Shown piece after piece: positions 1-9,430 of a stretch of 64,000 bases of DNA (within the stretch, counting starts at the first letter, position 1; every line of letters starts with the position of its first letter). A program made the position numbers and the translations under genes. The stretch lies in contig NZ_VAUA01000005.1 of the NCBI RefSeq assembly GCF_005771405.1, positions 62,001 through 126,000 on the forward strand, given 5' to 3'. This stretch comes from Parasedimentitalea maritima. GTDB taxonomy: Bacteria; Pseudomonadota; Alphaproteobacteria; Rhodobacterales; Rhodobacteraceae. Under the pieces are notes generated by a model that had not been told where the DNA came from, did no database searches, and saw only the letters and a list, made by a program, of their open reading frames with translations.

Positions 1-92
1 CTTGCTCATGTTGCATATGGGGCGCGTCGAAACACGCCTACCAGCAGAATAGCCCCTACGACCTTCTTGCCGTAGTACATTGAAAACCCTAA

Positions 93-114
93 CCTCTCCG
101 CATTCGCGGGGAGG
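93..114 (+). promoter_or_regulatory. Hairpin covering the ribosome-binding site of the TPR gene
   Basis: Bases 93-101 (CCTCTCCGC) pair with 106-114 (GCGGGGAGG) around a 4-base loop, nine pairs with one G-U. The 3' arm contains the Shine-Dalgarno sequence GGGGAGG of the gene starting at 123, so ribosome access would need the hairpin opened. No T-tract follows on the plus strand, so it does not look like a terminator of an upstream gene. Regulation is inferred. Confidence 0.5.
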
Positions 115-122
115 AACTTTGT

Positions 123-1784
123 ATGAGCGACTACTATGATTTGGGCAACTATACCTGCCCCATTACCAGCACCTCCAACAGTGCTCAGCTCTGGTTTGAT
201 CGCGGCTTAATCTGGACTTATGCCTATAATCACCAAGAAGCGGTGGTCTGTTTTCAGCGGGCATTGGAACATGATCCCAACTGCGCGATGGCACACTGGG
301 GGGTCGCCTACGCCTCTGGTCCGAATTACAATATGCCCTGGGAATTGCATGATGTTCCAGGCCGAGAGAAAGCACTAAGCGCTGCTTTTGATGCCGCACA
401 ACTGGCAATATCGCATGTGGAAGGTGTTACCAAGCCAGAGGCTGCTCTAATAAATGCTCTAGCCGCTCGTTACCCGCAGCGCGAGCTGATCGACGACATG
501 CACGCATGGGATTTTAGTTTTGCAGATGCCATGCGCGCTGCATTTGCCGAATGCCCAGATCACCTAGATCTTCGAACAATCTATGCGGAAAGCCTACTCA
601 ACCTAACGCCATGGAAAATGTGGGATTTGAAAACCGGACAGCCTGCAGAGGGTGCCGCCACGCTTGAGACGCAAGAGGTGTTGGAATGGGCGATGAGCCA
701 TGCACCCGGAGCTATGCAACACCCAGGTCTATTGCACCTCTACGTACATTTGATGGAAATGTCGCCGTGCCCAGAAAAGGCTCTGAAAGCCGGAGACGTC
801 CTTCGCACATTGGTTCCAGACGCCGGGCATCTGGTCCATATGCCTACTCACATTGATGTCCTGTGTGGCGATTACAAAGACGTTGTTCACTGGAACGAAA
901 AAGCGGTTGAAGCTGATCTAAAATATTACCACCGCGAAGGCGCCTATAATATCTACACTGGATACCGCCAACATAACTATCACTTTGTCATTTATGGCGC
1001 GATGTTCCTGGGACAATACGAGCCTGCGCAGCGCGCCAATCTAGGCATGTGGGAAACGGTTCCAGAAGAAATGCTACGCATAGAAAGCCCGCCGATGGCC
1101 GACTATTTTGAAAGCTACATGGCAATGGGCCCTCATATTCTGATCCGATTTGGTCGCTGGGACGAAGCGATGGCGTTGGAGTTGCCCAAGGACCCGGATC
1201 TGTACCGCACTCTGACCGCCACAACTCACTACGCTCGCGCGATCGGATTTGCCGCGACCGGACGTGTTATTGAAGCAGAAACAGAAGAGGTTTTGTTCCA
1301 AGCTGCAAAAGCTAGGATCCCAGAAACGCGATTGATGCATAACAACCGTGTGATAGATCTAATTGAAATTGCAGCAGAAATGTTACGTGGTGAGATTGAA
1401 TATCGTAAAGAAAACTATGAGATCGCTTTTGCACATTTAAGACGATCCGTCGAGTTAGATGACAACTTGCCCTACGATGAACCTTGGGGTTGGATGCAAC
1501 CTACGCGTCATGCACTGGGGGCCTTACTGTTTGAACAAGGTCACGTTGCACAGGCCGAGGCTGTTTACCGTGAGGATTTAGGGCTTGGTGGCTCCTTATC
1601 ACGAGCATCAATACACCCCAGCAATGTCTGGAGCCTCAAGGGACTGCATGATTGTCTTAAGGCTCGGGGAGAAACCACTGAGATCAAACATGTAAAGCAC
1701 AACCTGGACCTGGCTATGGCACGTGCAGACCGGGTCGCAGCCTCATGCGCCTGCGCACAGGTTGCAATGAAGGAAAACGAATGA
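123..1784 (+). CDS. Tetratricopeptide-repeat protein, cytoplasmic
   Basis: A 553-residue protein with TPR-type helices. The clearest repeat lies near residues 36-70 (HQEAVVCFQRALEHDPNCA, then AHWGVAYA), with more degenerate repeats through the centre and C-terminus (about 425-500, for example YRKENYEIAFAHLRRSVEL). There is no signal peptide or membrane segment, so it probably acts as a cytoplasmic scaffold. I recognise no catalytic motif. ATG at 123 has GGGGAGG seven to eight bases upstream, but that site is inside a hairpin. The stop overlaps the next start (ATGA), so the two genes are very likely co-translated. The partner and role are unknown. Confidence 0.85.
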   Translation: MSDYYDLGNYTCPITSTSNSAQLWFDRGLIWTYAYNHQEAVVCFQRALEHDPNCAMAHWGVAYASGPNYNMPWELHDVPGREKALSAAFDAAQLAISHVEGVTKPEAALINALAARYPQRELIDDMHAWDFSFADAMRAAFAECPDHLDLRTIYAESLLNLTPWKMWDLKTGQPAEGAATLETQEVLEWAMSHAPGAMQHPGLLHLYVHLMEMSPCPEKALKAGDVLRTLVPDAGHLVHMPTHIDVLCGDYKDVVHWNEKAVEADLKYYHREGAYNIYTGYRQHNYHFVIYGAMFLGQYEPAQRANLGMWETVPEEMLRIESPPMADYFESYMAMGPHILIRFGRWDEAMALELPKDPDLYRTLTATTHYARAIGFAATGRVIEAETEEVLFQAAKARIPETRLMHNNRVIDLIEIAAEMLRGEIEYRKENYEIAFAHLRRSVELDDNLPYDEPWGWMQPTRHALGALLFEQGHVAQAEAVYREDLGLGGSLSRASIHPSNVWSLKGLHDCLKARGETTEIKHVKHNLDLAMARADRVAASCACAQVAMKENE

Positions 1785-2458
1785 TCAGGGCGCTTATCGT
1801 TTGTTTTGTGGGCCTCGGAAGCCCACTGGTTGCCCAACGTATCCATCTCTCTCCGGTCGACCAGGCTGAAAAAGATCCAACTCTTTCAATTTTTCGGACC
1901 CAATTGCTCACCGACATCATAGCTCGTGATACTGAGGCAGTCGTTGCGGCCTCTTGTAATCAGATTTACCTTAGCCATGGCGGCAATGGGGGCCACGATG
2001 AATTCCGGCACAATTTGACACTGCCCGAAAAAAGTCTGAGTGAAGAATACAGGTCTCAGGCTGACGCCCTGCGTGAAGCATATTGGAAAAACCTGCAAAA
2101 AACACTTCAGCAACCAGGATACTTCGCTGACAGTGCTGAATTCTGGATGCCATTTCACTGGCAAATCGATCTGCCCGACGAGATCGACATTTTTGAGGCC
2201 TATTTTGTAAACGGTCGCCATGTTGCCCTTCGGCAGTCGGCTGATAGCAAAGCGACGATCCTAGAGCAGATTTCTCATGAAGTTGTGACAATAGCTAAGT
2301 TTGACGAAAACGCTCCGTATCAACACGTGACAATTGGCGACAGTCGCAGAGGTTACATGCACAGGGATTACCTGTGGCCAATAGTCGGTTATCGGGCGTC
2401 TTTGACAAAAACTGCCAACGGAGACTGGCAGCTCTGCTCGTTCGTTGCAGGGGATTGA
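1781..2458 (+). CDS. Secreted protein with C-terminal SH3-like segment
   Basis: A 225-residue protein starting at the ATG that overlaps the preceding stop by four bases, with AGGAAAACGA just upstream; an in-frame ATG at 1745 lies inside the TPR gene and is less likely. Residues 1-18 form a signal peptide (MIRALIVCFVGLGSPLVA). The C-terminal part, from about residue 180, reads like a small SH3-type beta barrel (GYMHRDYLWPIVGYRASL), a fold often used in periplasmic proteins. I do not recognise the family. The overlap with the TPR gene suggests a shared function across the membrane, which is inference. Confidence 0.75.
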   Translation: MIRALIVCFVGLGSPLVAQRIHLSPVDQAEKDPTLSIFRTQLLTDIIARDTEAVVAASCNQIYLSHGGNGGHDEFRHNLTLPEKSLSEEYRSQADALREAYWKNLQKTLQQPGYFADSAEFWMPFHWQIDLPDEIDIFEAYFVNGRHVALRQSADSKATILEQISHEVVTIAKFDENAPYQHVTIGDSRRGYMHRDYLWPIVGYRASLTKTANGDWQLCSFVAGD

Positions 2459-2468
2459 TGCTCCACCG

Positions 2469-5400
2469 TTAAGCGGTCTTTTTCTTCTTTTTGGCAGCAA
2501 CCACTTTTTCAGCGAGGTCACGGGCAATTGCAAAGGCGCCCTTGATTTTGTCACCATCACTGCGCCAGTCGCGGCTTACAACTATTTTGTTGTCCCGTAC
2601 TTTGGCTTGCCCATCCTGGGCCTGAATAAATTCGACCAACCCTGTAGGTGAAGCAAACTTATCGTTGTGAAACTGAATGGTCGCCCCCTTTGGACCGCCA
2701 TCAAGTTTCGCAATTCCAGCCCGCTTACACATCGCTTTGATCCGTACAACCAACATCAATGTATTGACCTCTTTGGGTAATTTTCCAAAGCGATCAATAA
2801 GCTCGGCAGCAAACCCTTCGAGTTCTACTTTGGTGGTGAGTGATGACAAACGTCGATACAGGCCCAGTCGAACATCCAGGTCAGGTACATACTTTTCTGG
2901 GATCAGGACTGGAACACCTAGGTTAATCTGCGGTGCCCACTGGTCATCGCTCTCAGTCAGCCCTTCCATCTGTCCTGACCGGATTTTGCTGATCGCTTCT
3001 TCCAACATGGATTGGTACAACTCATACCCGACGTCGCGCATCTGGCCCGATTGCTCTTCACCCAAAAGATTTCCTGCGCCCCTGATATCGAGATCTTGCG
3101 AGGCAAGGGTAAAGCCGGCGCCCAACGTATCCAAGGACCCCAAAACCCTCAGCCGTTTTTCTGCAGCGGGTGTCAGTTTGGTTCTGGGTTTGGTGGTCAA
3201 ATAGGCATAAGCGCGGGTTTTGGAACGCCCCACCCGTCCACGGATTTGGTACAGCTGCGATAGACCGAACATATCAGCCCGATGCACCACCATTGTATTT
3301 GCGGTAGGAATATCCAGCCCACTTTCGACGATGGTTGTGGCAAGCAGAACATCGTATTTTCCATCATAGAAGGCATTCATGCGCTCATCCAAGTCACCTG
3401 CTGCCAACTGACCATGGGCGATCACATAGGTGAGCTCGGGCATTTGGTCTTTCAGGAAGGCTTCGATATCCGGAAGATCGCTGACGCGTGGCACCACGTA
3501 AAAGCTTTGCCCACCACGGTAATGTTCGCGGAGCAAAGCTTCGCGGATGGTGACAGTATCAAATTCGCTCACATAGGTTCGTATCGCCAATCTGTCGACC
3601 GGCGGCGTCCCGATGATAGACAGGTCCCGCACCCCTGAAAGTGACAATTGAAGGGTGCGCGGGATTGGTGTTGCCGTTAGTGTCAGCACATGAATATCAC
3701 TACGCATCTGCTTCAATTGTTCTTTGTGACCAACGCCAAAGTGTTGTTCTTCGTCGATGATTAAAAGACCAAGGTCTTTAAACCGGATGCTCTTTGCCAA
3801 GAGCGCATGGGTGCCAACGACAATATCTACTGTGCCACGCGAAATTCCATCTCGAGTAGCCTGAGCGTCTTTTGCTGTAACAAATCTCGATAACTGCCTG
3901 ACCTCAAGAGGAAACCCCCGAAATCTTTCAGCAAAACTTGCGTAGTGTTGCCGCGCCAGCAACGTCGTTGGCGCAACAATTGCAACCTGCACACCCGACA
4001 TTGCAGCAACAAATGCTGCGCGCATAGCCACCTCGGTTTTGCCAAATCCAACGTCACCACAAATCAGTCTGTCCATCGGGCGACCCGAGGTCAGATCATC
4101 AATGACATCCCCAATAGAACGCAATTGATCATCGGTTTCCTGATATGGGAACCGCGCAGAAAATGCGTCCCAGCTGCCAGGTGGCGGATCAAGTACGGGT
4201 GCGCGACGCAGGGCGCGTTCAGCGGCCACCCGGATCAACCGGTCAGCTACTTCGCGGATACGTTCCTTCAGCTTGGCTTTTTTAGATTGCCAGGCACCAC
4301 CGCCCAGCCTGTCCAACAAACCTTCGTCGTGACCGTACTTTGACAACAGCTCGATGTTTTCAACCGGCAGGTACAGTTTGGCGGCTTCTGCGTATTGAAG
4401 AAGGATGCATTCATGTGCAGCGCCAGCCGCAGTTACAACTTCCAGTCCAAGGAAACGACCAATACCATGGTCAACATGCACTACCAGATCACCCGGACTA
4501 AGGGACTGAGTTTCTGTCAGAAAGTTTTCTGCCTTGCGCCGTTTACGCGGCGCCCGGATTAATCTATCGCCCAAGACATCCTGTTCAGAAATGACCGTCA
4601 TGTCCTGGGTCGTAAACCCATGTTCCAGCGCCCATACGGCCAGATGCAACCCGGATTTCCCAATCCGAGTGCCATTCATTACAGGGATAACTTCAGCAAG
4701 TCCTTCATCCTCGATTAACCCAGTCAATCGTTCCCGCGCACCTTCGGAATAAGATGCAACCACAACTGGTCCTTCAATCAGCCGCGCCCGAATATGGTCA
4801 GCCAAAGCGCCAAAAAGACTGATACTTTCTTGCTGTCGTTCTAGAGAGAAGTTCCGGCCTATTCGACCACCAGCATCTAGGACACCCGGCCCAGTGGCCT
4901 GCGGGAGCGGATGCAATTGGATCACCCGCTGGTCAGAAATAACCTTCTCCCAAGTGGTGTCATCCAAATATAGCAATTCCGGCGGGGTTGGTTTGTAAAC
5001 AGTATCGATCCGACCTTTGGCCTGCATCGCAATTTTTCGATTTTCATACTGATCTTCAATAGTTTCCCAGCGGGCTAACCGGGCTGGCGTCACCTGATCG
5101 TCCAGTGTCACTGTTGCCTTTGGCAAATAATCAAAGAGAGTTTCCATCTTTTCGTGAAAGAACGGCAACCAATGCTCAATGCCCTGATGCTTACGCCCTG
5201 CACTCACAGCCTCATACAGCGGGTCATCTGTTCCAGCAGCGCCAAATTCTATCCGGTAGTTTTGTCTGAACCGGGTGATCGCCGCTTCATCAAGGATCAC
5301 TTCGGAGACCGGAGCCAGTTCAATCAGATCCAGTTTTTCAATGGTCCGCTGATTAACCGGATCAAAGCGACGCGCGCCATCCAACACATCTCCAAACAAA

Positions 5401-5924
5401 TCCAGCCGTACCGGGCCAGTTTGACCTGGAGGGAAGATATCGATGATACCACCTCGGATTGCATAGTCTCCCGGTTCCATCACTGTTGGGCTTTGAGTAA
5501 ACCCCATCCGAACCAGAAAATTACGTAATGCCGTTTCATCAATACGTTTGTTCACCTGTGCCGAAAACGCAGCTTCGCGCAGCACGGTGCGAGCCGGCAC
5601 CCGCTGGGTCGCTGCGTTCAATGTTGTCAAAAGTATAAATTCGCTCGGCATTTGGTGAACCAACGCCGCCAAAGTAGCCATTCTCGCAGCTGCAATATCA
5701 GCATTAGGCGATACCCGGTCGTATGGCAGACAGTCCCAACCAGGAAACACAAACACCGGCATTTCTGGGGCAAAAAATGCAAGCGCTGCCCGCATCGCCT
5801 CCATACGTTTGTCATCACGTGCCACATGGAGCACGGGTTCGCCAGATTTGCTCACCTCTTTGAGGATCAACTGGGCGTCAAACCCTTCTGGCGCACCGCC
5901 CATGGTGATAACACGCTGCGCCAT
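2469..5924 (-). CDS. mfd: Transcription-repair coupling factor Mfd
   Basis: The 1151-residue ATP-dependent translocase that removes RNA polymerase stalled at lesions and recruits UvrA. In order: an N-terminal UvrB-homology region, the RNA-polymerase-interacting domain near residue 480 ([18 protein letters not shown]), the Walker A motif [18 protein letters not shown], the Walker B/DEEQ box [11 protein letters not shown], a helicase C domain and the TRCF C-terminal domain, ending in a lysine-rich tail. I start at MAQRVI because GAGGAG sits a suitable distance upstream; a longer start at 5945 adds seven residues. Full family length. The membrane-protein gene at 5952-6476 is upstream on the same strand. 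Confidence 0.97.
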   Translation of the reverse strand: MAQRVITMGGAPEGFDAQLILKEVSKSGEPVLHVARDDKRMEAMRAALAFFAPEMPVFVFPGWDCLPYDRVSPNADIAAARMATLAALVHQMPSEFILLTTLNAATQRVPARTVLREAAFSAQVNKRIDETALRNFLVRMGFTQSPTVMEPGDYAIRGGIIDIFPPGQTGPVRLDLFGDVLDGARRFDPVNQRTIEKLDLIELAPVSEVILDEAAITRFRQNYRIEFGAAGTDDPLYEAVSAGRKHQGIEHWLPFFHEKMETLFDYLPKATVTLDDQVTPARLARWETIEDQYENRKIAMQAKGRIDTVYKPTPPELLYLDDTTWEKVISDQRVIQLHPLPQATGPGVLDAGGRIGRNFSLERQQESISLFGALADHIRARLIEGPVVVASYSEGARERLTGLIEDEGLAEVIPVMNGTRIGKSGLHLAVWALEHGFTTQDMTVISEQDVLGDRLIRAPRKRRKAENFLTETQSLSPGDLVVHVDHGIGRFLGLEVVTAAGAAHECILLQYAEAAKLYLPVENIELLSKYGHDEGLLDRLGGGAWQSKKAKLKERIREVADRLIRVAAERALRRAPVLDPPPGSWDAFSARFPYQETDDQLRSIGDVIDDLTSGRPMDRLICGDVGFGKTEVAMRAAFVAAMSGVQVAIVAPTTLLARQHYASFAERFRGFPLEVRQLSRFVTAKDAQATRDGISRGTVDIVVGTHALLAKSIRFKDLGLLIIDEEQHFGVGHKEQLKQMRSDIHVLTLTATPIPRTLQLSLSGVRDLSIIGTPPVDRLAIRTYVSEFDTVTIREALLREHYRGGQSFYVVPRVSDLPDIEAFLKDQMPELTYVIAHGQLAAGDLDERMNAFYDGKYDVLLATTIVESGLDIPTANTMVVHRADMFGLSQLYQIRGRVGRSKTRAYAYLTTKPRTKLTPAAEKRLRVLGSLDTLGAGFTLASQDLDIRGAGNLLGEEQSGQMRDVGYELYQSMLEEAISKIRSGQMEGLTESDDQWAPQINLGVPVLIPEKYVPDLDVRLGLYRRLSSLTTKVELEGFAAELIDRFGKLPKEVNTLMLVVRIKAMCKRAGIAKLDGGPKGATIQFHNDKFASPTGLVEFIQAQDGQAKVRDNKIVVSRDWRSDGDKIKGAFAIARDLAEKVVAAKKKKKTA

Positions 5925-5951
5925 TGTGCGCTTCTCCTCTTGCATGGCCTG

Positions 5952-6476
5952 CTACCCTAGGAAGCCAAGTTGTAGGTTTTGATACATGCCCCACATCGCA
6001 GTAACAAAGATCGAGACTGTGCCAATCATCTGAATATACAGCCTGCACCGAACCAGAACCTGTTGTAACTCTGTTCCCGAAATGCCGTCCCGTACAATTC
6101 GCCCCGCAGTTGCTCGGGTAAGAACACCAACCAGACTCAATGGGAAAGCCAGCAAAAAGGCCGCCTGAGCAAATTCTACATGGTAGAAAAATCCCAACAC
6201 CAGCAATCCGGACAAGACAAAACAAACCAGAGCTAGCAACCAAGCACCAGACACCTGCATAATGTATATAAGACGGTTTACATTGCCTCGAACCACATCT
6301 TCCAAATCCTGTTCGGCCTGACCACCATGCCGCTTGGCGCGATAGACCATATCAATTGGAACCCCAAGTACCCAGTGGCTGGCAGACGACCACATGACCG
6401 CAAGGGCAATCCAGAACCAAAGATTGGAAAACGACCGCAGGTCAATCAGCTCAACCAAAGTATCAACTAAATCCAA
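5952..6476 (-). CDS. Conserved Rhodobacterales membrane protein
   Basis: A 174-residue protein with about four membrane segments (near residues 15-36, 73-105, 106-125 and 148-168). The TTG start at 6476 is supported by GGGAG eight bases upstream. I recall close relatives in Rhodobacterales databases labelled 'component of SufBCD complex', but nothing in the sequence (no cysteine cluster, no ATPase motif) supports an iron-sulfur role and there is no suf gene in the window. It lies 27 bases upstream of mfd on the same strand and is probably co-transcribed with it. Confidence 0.75.
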   Translation of the reverse strand: MDLVDTLVELIDLRSFSNLWFWIALAVMWSSASHWVLGVPIDMVYRAKRHGGQAEQDLEDVVRGNVNRLIYIMQVSGAWLLALVCFVLSGLLVLGFFYHVEFAQAAFLLAFPLSLVGVLTRATAGRIVRDGISGTELQQVLVRCRLYIQMIGTVSIFVTAMWGMYQNLQLGFLG

Positions 6477-6642
6477 GGCTGCGCTCCCTACGCCACGCTA
6501 AGTCAAGTGTTGGCATGTATCCACTGCCCCGCCCGCCTGCACAAGGTCTGGTCTCAATATTCCGAAGATCGCGACGATTGTGCACTTGTTAACCCTCAGT
6601 AATCCATGCCACCCAGTTTGATAGTATTCTAAGGAGATATCC

Positions 6643-7641
6643 ATGACGCCGACTGTTGCCAGCTTTCCCGCCGCCCGCCTTCGCCGCACCCGGTCAACTC
6701 CGGCGATCCGGGATTTGGTCCGCGAGAACAGTCTTGGCTCAAGCGATCTGATTTGGCCGGTCTTCGTTCGCGATGGCAACGGTATTGAGGAGCCTATTCC
6801 TTCAATGCCAGGTGTTGTCCGGCGCTCTGTCGACAAGATTGCAGAGGCTGCAGTCGAAGCCCAAGCGTTGGGTATCCCCGCCATTTGTTTGTTCCCGTAT
6901 ACCGACGCCAGCCTCAAAACCGAAGATTGCGTAGAGGCCTGGAATCCAGACAACCTGACCAACCAGGCCGTTCGTGCGATCAAGGCGGCAGCTCCAGACA
7001 TCGCAGTAATGACCGATGTGGCACTTGATCCTTACAACATTAACGGCCACGACGGATTTGTCGTAGACGGCGAAATCGTCAATGACGCGACTGTCGAGGC
7101 ACTGGTAAAGATGACACTAGCCCAGGCTGAAGCTGGCGCCGATATCATTGGTCCTTCGGACATGATGGACGGCCGAATTTCTGCAATGCGTAACGCTCTA
7201 GAGCAGGCTGGCCATTCCAATGTGATGATCTTGTCATATTCTGCAAAATACGCGTCGGGGTATTATGGCCCTTTTCGTGATGCGGTTGGCGCTTCGGGTG
7301 CACTGAATGGAGATAAGAAAACCTATCAAATGGACCCGGCCAACGGTGATGAGGCCATACGGCTGGTACAGCGAGACCTTAGCGAAGGTGCGGATATGGT
7401 TATGATTAAGCCTGGTATCGCCTATCTCGACATATGCCACCGCGTTAAATCCACATTTGGCGCCCCCACATATGCTTACCAAGTATCCGGCGAGTACGCG
7501 ATGATCCAAGCCGCTGCACAAAACGGTTGGATCAACGGCGAACAGGTGATGCTGGAAAGTCTGATGGCATTCAAACGCGCCGGGTGTGATGGCATTTTGA
7601 CTTACTTCGCGCCAGAAGTCGCTCGCCTGCTGAATAGGTAA
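6643..7641 (+). CDS. hemB: Delta-aminolevulinic acid dehydratase (porphobilinogen synthase)
   Basis: Condenses two 5-aminolevulinate molecules to porphobilinogen in haem and chlorophyll synthesis. The 332-residue length is normal. The two Schiff-base lysines are K202 (SYSAKYASGYYGP) and K256 (MVMIKPG). The metal region is DVALDPYNINGHDG (D125, D129), the aspartate-rich form, so this is a magnesium/potassium-type rather than a three-cysteine zinc enzyme. The ATG at 6643 has AAGGAG at an ideal distance. It stands alone, divergent from the mfd-side membrane protein. Confidence 0.97.
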   Translation: MTPTVASFPAARLRRTRSTPAIRDLVRENSLGSSDLIWPVFVRDGNGIEEPIPSMPGVVRRSVDKIAEAAVEAQALGIPAICLFPYTDASLKTEDCVEAWNPDNLTNQAVRAIKAAAPDIAVMTDVALDPYNINGHDGFVVDGEIVNDATVEALVKMTLAQAEAGADIIGPSDMMDGRISAMRNALEQAGHSNVMILSYSAKYASGYYGPFRDAVGASGALNGDKKTYQMDPANGDEAIRLVQRDLSEGADMVMIKPGIAYLDICHRVKSTFGAPTYAYQVSGEYAMIQAAAQNGWINGEQVMLESLMAFKRAGCDGILTYFAPEVARLLNR

Positions 7642-7789
7642 TTCACCAGGTCAGCGCATTCGGCTGGCTTCCAGCAAGAAGCCGCGCATAATAGCGCGCT
7701 CCTAGATGACATATGGCGGTTTTAAGCTTATAAACAATGACAGAGCCGGAAAACCGGCCTTTATCGAGCAACTACAGGCAGTGACACTC

Positions 7790-8365
7790 ATGACTAGAAA
7801 TTCTTCTTCCCGGCTGACCCGACGTGGTTTTGCCCTAGGCGCCTTAGCGACGACCGGTGTGACCGCAGCCTGCGGCAATGGCGTTGGCAGCAGCGGCGCA
7901 GCAACTATTGATGCTCGCGTAAATGCAACTCTTAGCCAGATGTATAGCCTTTACCCAAACACCAGAACGTTGTCCGACAATTCAACCGGTATGTTGATTA
8001 TGCCATTGGTGACCGAAGCTGGTTTCATTGTTGGTGGTGGATATGGCCGGGGCTCACTGCGCATTGATGGTGCAACTGTTGATTATTATTCTACCGTCAA
8101 AGGTAATGCGGGTCTGCAGATTGGCGTGCAGCAATATGCGCATGTTCTGTTCTTCATGACTGAGGACGCCCTAAGCACTTTTCGCCGCTCGACAGGTTGG
8201 ACTGCAGGCGCTGATATCGGTTATGTCGTCAAAGATAAGGGTGAAACATTGACCACCGACACCAATACGCTGACCTCACCTATTTTGGCAGCAGTGTTTG
8301 GACAAGCGGGCCTTCAAATCGGAGCCTCGCTCGAAGGATCAAAGTACACCCGCATCATTCCTTGA
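7790..8365 (+). CDS. SYLF (Ysc84-like) domain lipoprotein with twin-arginine-type signal
   Basis: A 191-residue protein starting at MTRNSSSRLTRRGFALGAL; an in-frame ATG at 7706 would add 28 residues and bury the signal. The N-terminus has a twin arginine followed by a hydrophobic stretch and a lipobox-like cysteine (TAACG), so export and lipidation are likely. The rest matches the SYLF/Ysc84 lipid-binding fold (GMLIMPLVTEAGFIVGGGYG, later GYVVKDKGETLTTDTNTL). The family's bacterial role is poorly known; lipid binding at the envelope is the usual suggestion. A strong terminator follows at 8384. Confidence 0.8.
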   Translation: MTRNSSSRLTRRGFALGALATTGVTAACGNGVGSSGAATIDARVNATLSQMYSLYPNTRTLSDNSTGMLIMPLVTEAGFIVGGGYGRGSLRIDGATVDYYSTVKGNAGLQIGVQQYAHVLFFMTEDALSTFRRSTGWTAGADIGYVVKDKGETLTTDTNTLTSPILAAVFGQAGLQIGASLEGSKYTRIIP

Positions 8366-8383
8366 TCGACACCAACCCTCACA

Positions 8384-8417
8384 ACAAAGCGCACTGAAAC
8401 AGGTGCGCTTTGTTTTT
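8384..8417 (+). terminator. Intrinsic terminator of the SYLF lipoprotein gene
   Basis: ACAAAGCGCAC pairs perfectly with GTGCGCTTTGT around an 8-base loop and runs into TTTTT. It begins 18 bases after the stop codon at 8365. Confidence 0.9.
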
Positions 8418-8445
8418 GGTCATCATTGATTGGCTGTGATGGCGA

Positions 8446-9318
8446 TCAACTCAGCATACGTAGTCTCTTCAGCAGACTAGACGTATCCCAACGACCGCCA
8501 CCCTTGTTTTGTACGTCCTTGTAGAACTGATCAACGATGGCAGTCACTGGTAAGCTGGCCCCTGTTTCATCCGCAGCATCCAGACAAATCCCCAGATCCT
8601 TCCGCATCCAGTCCACTGCAAAACCGTGATCAAAGTTGTCGTCAATCATGGTTTCGAAACGGTTGGCCATTTGCCAACTTCCCGCTGCACCTTGACTGAT
8701 CACTTCTACCACTGCTCTGCCGTCCAGCTCTGCTTTTTCCGCAAAGTGCAAAGCCTCGCTTAGCCCTTGTACCAACCCCGCAATTGCGATCTGGTTGCAC
8801 ATCTTGGTCATCTGTCCTGCACCACTGTTACCAATGCGGCGACAAATACGTGAATACGCATCAATTACTGGTGCTGCGCGCTCAAAGGCATCTTCATCGC
8901 CACCACACATAACCGACAAGACAGCATTTTCAGCCCCGGCCTGACCACCCGAGATTGGCGCATCCACAAATGATATTCCGAGTCCTTCGGCAGCCGCATA
9001 GAGTTCACGCGTCACTTTTGCTGATACGGTAGTATGATCAACAAACACACTCCCCTTCTGCATGCCAACAAACGCCCCATCTTTGCCTTGGCAAACCGCC
9101 CGCAAATCATCATCGTTGCCGACACAAGACATCACGAAGTCTGCCCCCTGCACTGCCTCACGCGGAGTGACTGCCCAACCGCCGCCGTACTGCTCGGACC
9201 AAGCCTCAGCTTTAGATGTGGTCCGGTTGTAAACCGTTACTTGATGCCCGGCGTTCTGAAGGTGTCCAGCCATCGGGTAACCCATTACGCCCAAACCTAA
9301 GAATGCTATTTTTGCCAT
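8446..9318 (-). CDS. NAD(P)-dependent 3-hydroxyisobutyrate dehydrogenase family oxidoreductase
   Basis: A 290-residue beta-hydroxyacid dehydrogenase. The N-terminal Rossmann motif is GLGVMGYPMAGHL (residues 8-20), the substrate motif DAPISGGQAGAEN is at 119-131 and the catalytic lysine is K172 in GAGQMTKMCNQI. The residue after the second beta strand is Asn-Arg-Thr (VYNRTTSK), which suggests NADP rather than NAD. The substrate cannot be told; 3-hydroxyisobutyrate, tartronate semialdehyde and succinic semialdehyde enzymes share this architecture. The start at MAKIAF has GGGGAAAG upstream and is better than the ATG five codons earlier. Monocistronic. Confidence 0.9.
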   Translation of the reverse strand: MAKIAFLGLGVMGYPMAGHLQNAGHQVTVYNRTTSKAEAWSEQYGGGWAVTPREAVQGADFVMSCVGNDDDLRAVCQGKDGAFVGMQKGSVFVDHTTVSAKVTRELYAAAEGLGISFVDAPISGGQAGAENAVLSVMCGGDEDAFERAAPVIDAYSRICRRIGNSGAGQMTKMCNQIAIAGLVQGLSEALHFAEKAELDGRAVVEVISQGAAGSWQMANRFETMIDDNFDHGFAVDWMRKDLGICLDAADETGASLPVTAIVDQFYKDVQNKGGGRWDTSSLLKRLRMLS

Positions 9319-9430
9319 CTGCTTTCCCCTCAACCAGACTTCGCCTATGTTGGCGCGACCCTAACATCCGCGTCGAAAGGTTCAATCACCTTCGACCGAA
9401 ATTGAATTGTACTGAAGGAACAGACCATCC

